Assembly: GCA_905214625.1 (NCBI GenBank)
Contig: CAJMMQ010000004.1
Span: 51,034 to 115,033, forward strand
Source of the DNA: an uncultured bacterium
GTDB lineage: Bacteria; Bacteroidota; Bacteroidia; Bacteroidales; Bacteroidaceae
Reading direction: 5' to 3'
DNA length: 64,000 bases
The position numbers were made by a program, and so were the translations under genes. The notes beneath the pieces are model-generated. The model saw only the letters and a list, made by a program, of their open reading frames with translations. It was not told where the DNA came from and ran no database searches. This document shows, piece after piece, positions 57,201 to 63,633 of this stretch (its first letter is position 1; every line of letters starts with the position of its first letter).

Positions 57201-57732
57201 CATTGTCGTCAGCAATGGCAGCCACCTTAGTTGCCAATGAGCTGGCTTCCTGCAGAAGGGCCTTGCCGGTCTCATCGTCTTCATCTTCTGTATAAATCTT
57301 AGAAGTAGCCTCGCTAAGCATTGAGGTGAGCACGCTCTTGGCATTTGCAAAGTTATAGACCAGTGTCAGTTTAAATCCGCCTACTTTATACTGGCTTCCA
57401 TCCTTGCTCTCAATGCTGATGATTACGTCTTTAACAGCATTAATCTTGAACTGGCCATTAGCAGCAAGTTCTTTGCCGTCAATCAAGATCTTAGCATTCT
57501 CATTAGTTTCAGCTGTAAGCGTATATGTTCCGGGATACAGCTTTCCGATATTCTGCGTGACTGTTGCACCAGACGGAGAAACAATCAGTCCGCTCTCAAT
57601 TTCCAAGTCAGACGCACCTTCCCAGTCGGTTGCAGCATCTGTCTTAATCTGATCTACATCCGCATTGGCCCATGCCGGCATAGTTGAAGCCGAGGTCACA
57701 GCGAGAAGAGAAACCAGTACATTTTTTCTCAT
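51250..57732 (-). CDS. Giant secreted coiled-coil protein with dockerin-like and cohesin-like domains
   Basis: A 2160-residue protein with signal peptide (about 1-24) and a beta domain near 25-130 (VSPSGATVTQNIGKLYPGTYTLTAETNENAKILIDG). About 1750 residues of helical coiled coil follow, rich in Ala, Glu, Lys and Thr. Near residue 1915 a dockerin-like pair of Ca-binding loops appears (DVNRDGSVLVDDYTQIL and DVNEDGNINIGDVTAVTNAIL). A cohesin-like sandwich (AAYVGAQMDIKLPAGVTLL, about 1985-2110) and a type IX-type tail (KIYSVGGQVMKTLKKGVNILRGSDGSTKKVLRK) end it. Having both halves of a cohesin-dockerin pair in one chain suggests self-assembly. A minus-strand TAATTTTG box at 57830-57837 is its probable promoter. 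Confidence 0.78.
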   Translation of the reverse strand: MRKNVLVSLLAVTSASTMPAWANADVDQIKTDAATDWEGASDLEIESGLIVSPSGATVTQNIGKLYPGTYTLTAETNENAKILIDGKELAANGQFKINAVKDVIISIESKDGSQYKVGGFKLTLVYNFANAKSVLTSMLSEATSKIYTEDEDDETGKALLQEASSLATKVAAIADDNEDSYAKYIEYGLYAETLEESAIYNEIAEFSKKVDAQANNSSAYAEAKKVYEAQTTALATAKAAVDAIADADEKTYVEAMTKGAYDTISEEIEKYKTEADAAYAKGTAGVKFTTEYNNKFVTKINGLISDYSDAIESAQADHAAYVEVGEAIATIKTLYTESQQEIYSGLQGDDTHPDVYEALRTKAQTELNAVYVNIMTVEKANGTDDNHAGAATAKEENLAKLAEYTTSINVLKTTYVAKAKALKEAYTKAKAELKGLQDRLDALKKTPGVGDNAEFAETISEIQASIDAFSSTIEADNKENTIDSKDYSETVSKISIAIDELTSGSQGAVDNYNAWVAVTELLKDKQKEFDDAKKVVNALVSTDKAYVVSGKYATEEAAIQKSIDGFKSGAETALKEGTCVKYQTDNTDAINEISATVAAYQQAAKDALDAYEIIVGEVANCNMAIAYLEEKVTNRSVYVYAESTDQKKVTYGDKIDGFKATIKEITTDKDEALDLEGKEHSDKLIEVADEAYTAKVEIEGKAETLVNSYDTDKAKYDEDVVSIALEKLLAQATTLVEGAYGKINAYSWSQEELGLSHGDINNKKAAIEAELRDQESKIEGAKTESDKAAAMAVLTSVTTEVSKINTKIDELIKEANGVKEKVQANKDAKTAADKVINGIVTQLLGNRSTIKGVEELNEDASRADEFTAMVNELNGKIDEQRQAVNDADATETLVAAWADSEDEDGNKVEGIESKLNAISADVEAAREAAQASTANYKAYTEIQKTIADLDIDANITKATDAVAAVEGINAEAKAYYDGLISGYSDNLATLKQKALDAYSGEDRNCAEISATIIAQLKNLNTLIKAVGTDAKNNQTTYEEQVAEYKKTNEYWSETYYKISTGDQTSIVQEYLKQLTEQQTALTELNAQMLKNYNEGKSVAENENVLAKLNEIKTTVKAIADTQEEGYNAAVAADNKARYDAFTATVKDARNTYNEALTTIAKFSALTNSELVSVANEAVTTANAAINGILTDLRVLESNVSEEYLATVSPAIFDAAESHKAEAETYITKINDAVAALDNAVSTVAKSVFSNNFALANAKLDAAITELTDAGYNSDVIAKSFSDVRKIVADANKDFADKYFALSVDAHLNAFATIDELLVAGKEDAAQREWTVVITAIDEQVAKESADLKVFEYIGDADGTRKQQIIDSYDALVEATVTAAKNAYTEVEKGNLYASLPSIKALLAPFESSTIYSDAKAASQDQVANKEAYNAMKAALGELQASLEAAAEFVNGYVITVDCGEVTAQNLLNTQQSIIDRKLSSGGCVDYYDDGEGAFKTNCAGIEAAIASIYVTANDRESLRLADEIVSLKGDQNKAAAAVEGTDKVAEVDAYIEKINSMAEELEDMETDADFIALDEKDKQPKYLEFETKIATMRAELAAYYDANLAATTIETLNSALAEVESKYNAELKVLNGCHQNVKDDYTEALAAVKTSIDNMSAEIAKYAEAGSILFYEGKLSTGIAAVEAELAKLTQDIADAQKPYTINDAKYVELTSELDKLEASLDAVVEKISSYEFFDIKQYQYYIEDVRGVIDYDRQILEETNAAFSLTENSENVNKSLVELCIADLDKYATYDELEQRIYNSNENKSGLLALYNKVSNIINTSKYTEENGDELRAERLRLNRLIGLLYTYNSDAYNNGTVNQDLDGNPLLDEETGVQGVAIDYMTEAVPAVWERYGELTEQLNSLKADAEGYAYILGDVNRDGSVLVDDYTQILNYVLEVETVDEGSMEYLAADVNEDGNINIGDVTAVTNAILGNNNTGLRAVARYEAAQQGAAGSLELATESNGDVTRVAVRINGSAAYVGAQMDIKLPAGVTLLSATSGSSEHNLYQNTLADGTQRVVVSSMQNSALGTNGEAVVLLELAGKVDGNISIANVFASDARGIAYSIDGTGEGTTGIGGVDADKSLKDKIYSVGGQVMKTLKKGVNILRGSDGSTKKVLRK

Positions 57733-57837
57733 AATTCAGCGTTTTTAAAATTAAAGTTTATTTTATAATTTATGTTTCAGTATCACCATGCACACCTTAT
57801 TTATATATGTGTATGCATACATTTGCAGACAAAATTA

Positions 57838-58403
57838 AACACATTTTATGCAGGCATGGCATTATAAAACCGTGTTATTCGTGAACCCTGTCATTCTTTT
57901 CGTGAATTTACTTCCATAAACAACATATCAGCGAAATGAAGCAATTTATCAAAGAATATACAACAACACTTTGCAGCCACATCAGACGCTCTGAGATGTT
58001 ATATAAAAACAATGATTCTGCATACATCGAATTATGTTAAAAGAGCTTTGCCCTGCCTACACGAAACAGACAAGGATACAGAAAAATTCTGACACTTAAA
58101 CCCAAAATTCTCAGTAAACGACAAGAATGACTATTCGACATGAACATTGGGCATACACAGCGGTTGGCAATAAGCACTTATGTTACAGGCAAGGCACATC
58201 AAAGTATTGATTTTTTTGTCCGGACAGCCATATAGTTTAATCCGCAAGAAGCAAAGACCGCCCATCCCATAAAAACTGCAAGCAGAACATATGCCTTCCG
58301 TTAAAAATCCGCCAATACGACTTTATACCGGACACAGATTGAAAGCAAAACCAGACTTAAAGGTTTCAAATCATTAACCTATCATTTACGTGTAGTTAAC
58401 GGG
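57838..58403. other. Gene-free stretch upstream of the giant coiled-coil gene
   Basis: No coding frame or clear hairpin was found between the promoter of the giant gene and array F. The 58367-58390 segment is the leader shared with array E. Confidence 0.5.
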
Positions 58404-58469
58404 GCACTTTTTATGAGAAAACAGCCCGTTTTTCAGCAGCAAACAAACCGTTTGCCGTTGCCACCCAAA
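58404..58469. repeat. Array F of degenerate 22-bp units (3 units)
   Basis: Units start at 58404, 58426 and 58448. Unit 1 has TTTT at positions 5-8, unit 2 TTTTT at 4-8 and unit 3 TTT at 4-6. The A-rich part (GAAAAC, GCAAAC) follows about 10 bases later. It is preceded by the 24-base leader shared with array E. Confidence 0.6.
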
Positions 58470-58653
58470 ATACTGCATTTTCCCGGTGCAGAATACGCTT
58501 AAAACTAGCATAAACCAACCACAACAATACACCTTAATTAGAGATGTATATTTCATACTTGGCTTTCATGTGCCAAACTATGTTCAATCAGAGTTCTCAT
58601 CATTCCGTTTTAATAGATTAATTTCTGTGCTTGTGTTAATTCCCGCAATAATT

Positions 58654-59025
58654 TTATCTGTCCGCCTGAGATACGGCCTCATCCAGCAGTCCCATTAACG
58701 TACGCAATACCGGTTTAGGCAAATGTATCGTATGATTAACCCCATGACTGTCAGAAACCAGCAAAACTTGCTTTATTGCATTTACATGAAACACATATCC
58801 TATGTTTACAATATATGTTCTGCCCAGTCTTACAAATCGCTTACGAAACTGCTGTTTTTCATGTATAGCGTCTTCCACTTTTGAAAGCCCGAAAGGTATC
58901 ATAAAATGCGTACCTGATGAATAATATATATGAGTATAATGATCGTCTGCCTTAAAATACATCGTCTGGTTAAGGTCAACAACATACAACTCACCATAAA
59001 CAATAAAACGTAATTTAGTCTGCAT
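58654..59025 (-). CDS. Stand-alone LytTR-type DNA-binding regulator
   Basis: A 123-residue protein formed almost entirely of a LytTR domain. YVVDLNQTMYFKADDHYTHIYYSSG matches the first strands, VEDAIHEKQQFRKRFVRLGRTYIVNIGYVFHVN carries the F-x-R-x-x-R-T/S-Y-I-V-N core, and the end is a short helix. It has no receiver or membrane domain, so it may act without phosphorylation or with a separate sensor. Its target is unknown; the giant coiled-coil gene and cobQ are the nearest neighbours. LytTR proteins normally bind direct repeats upstream of promoters. Confidence 0.9.
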   Translation of the reverse strand: MQTKLRFIVYGELYVVDLNQTMYFKADDHYTHIYYSSGTHFMIPFGLSKVEDAIHEKQQFRKRFVRLGRTYIVNIGYVFHVNAIKQVLLVSDSHGVNHTIHLPKPVLRTLMGLLDEAVSQADR

Positions 59026-59130
59026 AAGTTAATACCATGCCAACTGTGCGGCATATCACTGTGCCCGCTTTCCAATAAGCACAAAATTATCAAATTCTCA
59101 ATTATTAGTCAATTGCAATATACAGAAAAA

Positions 59131-59225
59131 AGCGTGGAAAACTTGCCCGCCAGCCGTCCCACACACTGAGGCTCTCGCATTGCCCATATCAGCAGAACAG
59201 ATGACGTGCAGTTCCACGCTGATAT
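59131..59225. other. Region of overlapping inverted repeats in the gap between LytTR and cobQ
   Basis: AGCGTGGAA (59131-59139) complements TTCCACGCT (59212-59220). On the minus strand the former is followed by six T, like a terminator with a long loop. An overlapping stem ATATCAGC/GCTGATAT (59186-59193 with 59218-59225), continued by GAAC/GTTC, competes with it. The 73-codon minus frame across this stretch has no recognisable character. The rest of the 640-base gap is AT-rich and featureless apart from the cobQ control region. Confidence 0.4.
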
Positions 59226-59593
59226 GAACATAACATCCCTACTTGCCCTTGCCCCGGCAAAATAGCCAAGATACAAAGGCAATATAGGAATGTTCTTTTG
59301 CACACATCCCGTGACCATCTGCCTCGCCATGTCTTGACTGATACTTCAAATTTGCGAGATTCCAGTGTGTCAAGAACAAAGCGTCAAAGCAAACGCCTTT
59401 CTAATACATGCACATCCTTATCAAACACAGACCTTATTTAATAACCTGCATACGCAAGAATGCTTTGCAAATATAATTAAAACATTTCATCCAAACAACT
59501 TTAAATGCCATAAATTTAAGGTCCCTGTATATTTTTTTTACCAAAAAATAACTTTTGTAAACTACTTATTTACACAAAAAAACATACACTATG

Positions 59594-59646
59594 CTATGTT
59601 CTGATTTTTATCCGTAACTTTGCATTTTGGAACATAGATAAAAATC
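59594..59646 (+). promoter_or_regulatory. cobQ promoter flanked by nested inverted repeats
   Basis: The -7 box TAACTTTGC (59615-59623) lies between CTATGTTC (59594-59601) and GAACATAG (59630-59637), and between GATTTTTATC (59603-59612) and GATAAAAATC (59637-59646), both perfect pairs. A further AACATA (59581-59586) pairs with TATGTT (59595-59600). No cobalamin riboswitch core was recognised, so the operon may be controlled by a repressor at these sites. Confidence 0.55.
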
Positions 59647-59665
59647 TTACTTAAGGAAAGTAAAA

Positions 59666-61168
59666 ATGAAGAAACTTCACCCCATAATGTTCGCAGGAAC
59701 AGGCAGCGACGTCGGCAAGAGCGTGGTGGCGGCCGGTTTCTGCCGCATATTCAAACAGGACGGATACTGTCCGGCACCATTTAAGGCGCAGAACATGGCG
59801 CTCAACTCTTATGCCACGCCCGACGGACTGGAGATAGGAAGGGCGCAGGCCGTGCAGGCCGAGGCGGCTGGACTCAGTCCGCATACGGACATGAACCCGC
59901 TGCTGCTGAAACCTCAGACCGACAAGACGTGTCAGGTGGTGCTCAACGGACGGCCAATAGGCAACCGCGACGCCTACAGCTACTTCAACCCCAAGGGGCG
60001 CGACGTGCTGCGCAACGAGGTGAACGCCGCATTCGACAGACTCAACAGCCGCTACAATCCTGTTGTCATGGAGGGCGCCGGAAGCATATCGGAGATTAAC
60101 CTGCGCGAGACTGACCTCGTGAACATGCCGATGGCAATGTATGCAGGAGCCGACGTGATACTCGTTGCCGACATCGACCGAGGCGGAGTGTTCGCCAGTG
60201 CCTACGGCTCAGTGATGCTTCAGCGCCCGGAAGAGCGCAAGCGCATAAAGGGCATACTGATAAACAAGTTCAGAGGCGACATCAGACTGTTTGAACCGGG
60301 AGTCAAGATGATTGAGGAACTGTGCGGAGTGCCCGTCATTGGTGTGCTGCCCTACTTCAAGGACATCTTCGTAGAGGAGGAAGACAACCTGCAGCTGGCG
60401 TCGAAGGCACGCCATGCAGCCGGCAACGGCAAGGTGAGCGTAGCTGTGGTGCTGCTGCGCCACATAAGCAACTTCACCGACTTCAACATGCTTGAGCGCG
60501 ACAGTCGTGTAAATCTTTATTATGCCGACAGCGCCGAAGACATAAGCAAGGCCGACATCATAATAATTCCGGGGAGCAAGAGCACCATGGACGACCTCAG
60601 CCTTCTGCGCAAGAGCGGCATGGCACAAGCCATAATCAAGGCTGCCGAAAGCGGAAAGACCGTTGTGGGCATCTGCGGCGGCTACCAGATGATGGGCACG
60701 ATGATAAGCGACCCAGAAGGCATTGAGGGCAGCATAAGCAGCATGCCCGGACTGGGACTGCTGCCCATGCACACCGTGATGAACCGCGAGAAGACGACAA
60801 AACAGGTAAGATTCGACCTCAACGGTAGCGGCAGCTGCGACATGGAGGGCTACGAGATACACAACGGGCGCACCGAGGCCGACAGCGGCAGCAGCATAAG
60901 GCCGCTTTGCACACGGCAGGACGGCACGCACGACGGATGCATCGCAGGCGAAAGGTGCATGGGAACTTATATCCACGGCATATTGGACAACAGCGGATTT
61001 GTTGACTTTCTGCTGAGTCCCTACACACAGGAGGAACACTCAAAGAGCGAAACGGACAACTGGAAGGAGTTTAAAGACGAACAATACGACAAACTGGCTG
61101 ACCTGATACGCCGTAACGTGGACATGAAACTGGTTTACGAAATTCTGCAAAACGACAACGATGATTAA
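59666..61168 (+). CDS. cobQ: Cobyric acid synthase
   Basis: A 500-residue ATP- and glutamine-dependent amidase that converts adenosylcobyrinic a,c-diamide to cobyric acid in the cytoplasm. The N-terminal dethiobiotin-synthase-like domain starts LHPIMFAGTGSDVGKSVVAAGFCRIF (phosphate loop) and has AQNMALNSYATPDGLEIGRAQAVQAEAAG. The glutamine amidotransferase domain has IIIPGSKSTMDDL and the nucleophile C337 in VGICGGYQMMG, with the His of GTYIHGILDN near residue 438. Length is standard. It overlaps cobD by 8 bases. Confidence 0.97.
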   Translation: MKKLHPIMFAGTGSDVGKSVVAAGFCRIFKQDGYCPAPFKAQNMALNSYATPDGLEIGRAQAVQAEAAGLSPHTDMNPLLLKPQTDKTCQVVLNGRPIGNRDAYSYFNPKGRDVLRNEVNAAFDRLNSRYNPVVMEGAGSISEINLRETDLVNMPMAMYAGADVILVADIDRGGVFASAYGSVMLQRPEERKRIKGILINKFRGDIRLFEPGVKMIEELCGVPVIGVLPYFKDIFVEEEDNLQLASKARHAAGNGKVSVAVVLLRHISNFTDFNMLERDSRVNLYYADSAEDISKADIIIIPGSKSTMDDLSLLRKSGMAQAIIKAAESGKTVVGICGGYQMMGTMISDPEGIEGSISSMPGLGLLPMHTVMNREKTTKQVRFDLNGSGSCDMEGYEIHNGRTEADSGSSIRPLCTRQDGTHDGCIAGERCMGTYIHGILDNSGFVDFLLSPYTQEEHSKSETDNWKEFKDEQYDKLADLIRRNVDMKLVYEILQNDNDD

Positions 61169-62204
61169 CGGACACGGCGATGATCTGTATAAATATAATG
61201 TGGAGATGAAGTCGAACTTCAGCTCTAACATCTACTCGCACGCCGACCTCAGCGGTCTGAAAAAGTATCTGGCCGGCCGCATGGACGTAATAGGCAGCTA
61301 TCCCGAGCCAGAGCCTTACTCGCTCGAAAAGGCTCTGGCTGAAGAATGTGGCATAGAGGCCAACGAGATTATGGTTACCAACGGAGCTACCGAAGCCATC
61401 TACCTGGCGGCAAGGCTCACTAACGAGAAACTTTCCGGCAGCGGCATCAATCTGATCAGCATGCCGACATTCAGCGAATATGCCGACGCATGCAGAATGG
61501 CCGGTGGCAAGACCATGAGCAGCGAAAGCGGATACAGGGGTAAGGCCACTCACTGGATGTGCAACCCTAACAACCCTACTGGTACCGTTATCAGCGGAAA
61601 AGAATTGCTGAACATAGCCGCAGAAAACAAGGACGACATCTTCGTGATAGACCAGAGCTATGAACACTACACCACCCTCAAGCTGATTTCTGACCGCGAT
61701 GCTGCCGATGCGGACAACATCATCCTGATACACTCCATGACAAAGCAATTCTGCATACCGGGACTGCGCTTAGGATACGTAACGGCAGCGCCGCAGCTAA
61801 TCAGCCGGCTGAAGGCCCTGCGCCATCCGTGGAGCGTAAATGCGCTGGCCATCGAGGCGGGACTTTACCTCATACAGAACAAAGAGAAGGCGATATCTGA
61901 TGTCTGCAGCCTGCTCAACGAGGCGCAGAGACTGAGAAACGAGCTGAACAAGATTGACGGAGTGAGCGTCAGACCTACGATGACAAACTTTATGCTCGTA
62001 AGCCTTAAGGGGCGCAAGGCTGCCGACCTGAAAGAGTTTCTGGTGGCCAACTACGGCATACTGATACGCGACGCGTCTAACTTTGAGGGGCTCGACAGCT
62101 CGTATTTCAGAGTGGCGGCACAGACACGACCCGAAAACGACATGCTCGTAATGGCGATAAAAGACTTTATGAGTTACGACCATTACAGACAACAAGACAA
62201 ATAA
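61161..62204 (+). CDS. cobD: L-threonine-O-3-phosphate decarboxylase-type aminotransferase
   Basis: A 347-residue class I/II PLP enzyme resembling histidinol-phosphate aminotransferase. It starts INGHGDDLYKYNVEMKSNFSSNIYSHADLSGL, has VTNGATEAIYLAAR, CNPNNPTGTVISGKELL, the PLP lysine K195 in SMTKQFCIPGLRLGYV, and the substrate Arg of YFRVAAQTRPEND near the end. In this operon it should make aminopropanol phosphate for the cobalamin side chain (CobD). Its position between cobQ and cbiB supports that over HisC, though some cobalamin genes use different branches. Confidence 0.9.
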   Translation: MINGHGDDLYKYNVEMKSNFSSNIYSHADLSGLKKYLAGRMDVIGSYPEPEPYSLEKALAEECGIEANEIMVTNGATEAIYLAARLTNEKLSGSGINLISMPTFSEYADACRMAGGKTMSSESGYRGKATHWMCNPNNPTGTVISGKELLNIAAENKDDIFVIDQSYEHYTTLKLISDRDAADADNIILIHSMTKQFCIPGLRLGYVTAAPQLISRLKALRHPWSVNALAIEAGLYLIQNKEKAISDVCSLLNEAQRLRNELNKIDGVSVRPTMTNFMLVSLKGRKAADLKEFLVANYGILIRDASNFEGLDSSYFRVAAQTRPENDMLVMAIKDFMSYDHYRQQDK

Positions 62205-62225
62205 CGCAACTGCATAAGAAACAAA

Positions 62226-63158
62226 ATGACATCTATAATATCAATAATAGCCGGATGGACGGCCGACCACCTGCTGGGCGACCCTGAGCGTCTGCCCCAC
62301 CCCGTCGTGTGGTTCGGCAAGACCATAGCCGCAGGCGAACGCCGGCTAAACAAAGGGAGCCATCGCAAAGCAAAGGGAGCCGTAATGTCAATATCGCTCA
62401 CGATAATCACCTTTGCCGTTACGGCGGCGATAATCATGCTCGCCGAAATGCTGTCGCACACGGCGGCCATCATCATCCAGGCCTTGCTGATATTTTATTG
62501 CCTTGCCGGACAGACGCTGATAAAAGAAGTGAGGGGCGTGTTCGAGGCACTCGACCTGTCGCTCGACTGCGGACGCAAGCAAGTGTCGAGGATTGTCGGA
62601 CGCGACACATCACAACTTACCGACAACGAGGTAAGAAAAGCAGCACTCGAAACTCTTGCCGAAAATCTCAGCGACGGAGTAATCGCCCCAGTGTTCTGGC
62701 TCATAGTTCTCGGCGTGCCGGGCATGATGGCGTATAAGATGATAAACACGCTCGACTCGATGATAGGCTACCGCACCGAGCGCTATAAAGACTTCGGTAT
62801 GGCGGCGGCACGCACCGACGACGCTGCCAACTTTCTGCCGGCACGGCTCACGGCGCTCCTCATGGTGCTCATGTCAGGAAGGCCCGCGTTGCTCAAATTT
62901 GTTGCAACAAACGGACGCAGGCATGCCAGCCCGAACAGCGGCTATCCCGAAGCAGCCCTGGCAGGAATATTAAACTGCCGCTTCGGCGGAGGCCACACCT
63001 ACTTCAACGAATATTTCTACAAGCCCTACATTGGCGACAACGAACGGCAACTGACAACTGAAGACATGAGAAAAGCCGTAAAGATAAGCCGCAGGACAGA
63101 GCTGGCCATGCTGCTGATAACACTCGCGGCGGAAACGGCACTTGCGGCAATAATATAA
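62226..63158 (+). CDS. cbiB: Adenosylcobinamide-phosphate synthase
   Basis: A 310-residue inner-membrane enzyme that joins cobyric acid to aminopropanol phosphate. CbiB signatures are GWTADHLLGDPERLPHPVVWFGKTI near the N-terminus, GRDTSQLTDNEVRKAALETLAENLSDGVIAPVFW in the first loop, YKMINTLDSMIGYRTERYKDFG and TNGRRHASPNSGYPEAALAGIL. About five hydrophobic segments are seen. It completes the cobQ-cobD-cbiB unit, which carries out the nucleotide-loop-preceding steps; early corrin ring and CobU/S/T genes are not in the window. Confidence 0.95.
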   Translation: MTSIISIIAGWTADHLLGDPERLPHPVVWFGKTIAAGERRLNKGSHRKAKGAVMSISLTIITFAVTAAIIMLAEMLSHTAAIIIQALLIFYCLAGQTLIKEVRGVFEALDLSLDCGRKQVSRIVGRDTSQLTDNEVRKAALETLAENLSDGVIAPVFWLIVLGVPGMMAYKMINTLDSMIGYRTERYKDFGMAAARTDDAANFLPARLTALLMVLMSGRPALLKFVATNGRRHASPNSGYPEAALAGILNCRFGGGHTYFNEYFYKPYIGDNERQLTTEDMRKAVKISRRTELAMLLITLAAETALAAII

Positions 63159-63373
63159 ATATACGCAGAACATGAATTGCCGTTGACATAACATCACAAA
63201 AACGTCAACATGCACAAGAAAACAAACCCTTGCAAAACAAAAATAACCAAAAACCCATAAATATCCTTGGTTTTTACACAAAAAGGATGTACCTTTGCAA
63301 AAGTTTTTGCGAAAAGGCAAAACGGCCGGCTCAACAAGTGCTGCTTTTTTGTCGTCGCAATCAACAAAAGTCT

Positions 63374-63455
63374 GCGCCTGTGGCGGAATTGGTAGACGCG
63401 CTAGACTTAGGATCTAGTGGCTGGTGTCGTGTAGGTTCGAGTCCTATCAGGCGCA
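63374..63455 (+). tRNA. tRNA-Leu (anticodon UAG)
   Basis: The acceptor arms GCGCCTG (63374-63380) and CAGGCGC (63448-63454) pair perfectly, followed by discriminator A. The D-arm has GGTAGACGCGC. The anticodon loop reads CTTAGGA (anticodon TAG), a class II variable arm (TGGCTGGTGTCGTG region) follows, and the T-arm has GGTTCGAGTCC. The terminal CCA is not encoded. Confidence 0.97.
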
Positions 63456-63462
63456 CAGACAA

Positions 63463-63500
63463 AAAGAGGTGAACGGCCTTACTGGTCTTTTCACCTCTTT
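63463..63500 (+). terminator. Terminator after tRNA-Leu
   Basis: AAAGAGGTGAA (63463-63473) pairs with TTCACCTCTTT (63490-63500) and is followed by TTTTATTTT. Confidence 0.9.
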
Positions 63501-63525
63501 TTTATTTTGTATATACCTTTTTTAA

Positions 63526-63577
63526 GGGAAGAGGGAAGAGGGAAGAACGAAGAACGGAGAGGGAAGAACGAAGAAAC
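63526..63577. repeat. Purine-rich short tandem repeat
   Basis: Repeats of GGGAAGA and GAACGAAGAA units run for about 50 bases directly after the tRNA terminator. The strand is almost pure purine. Confidence 0.8.
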
Positions 63578-63633
63578 AGCGTTCTGCGTTAGTAAATTCA
63601 TTTGCCTGTCAATTCGGCATTCATGCCTCTTTT

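Noticed and set aside
59109..59330. A 73-codon minus-strand gene
   Set aside because: No recognisable motif, no promoter box and it overlaps the inverted-repeat region.
59026..59665. A cobalamin riboswitch before cobQ
   Set aside because: The conserved core elements were looked for and not found on the plus strand.
63230..63472. An 80-codon frame across the tRNA-Leu gene
   Set aside because: It is an accidental frame through the tRNA. The frame at 63507-63716 is likewise an accidental read of the repeats.
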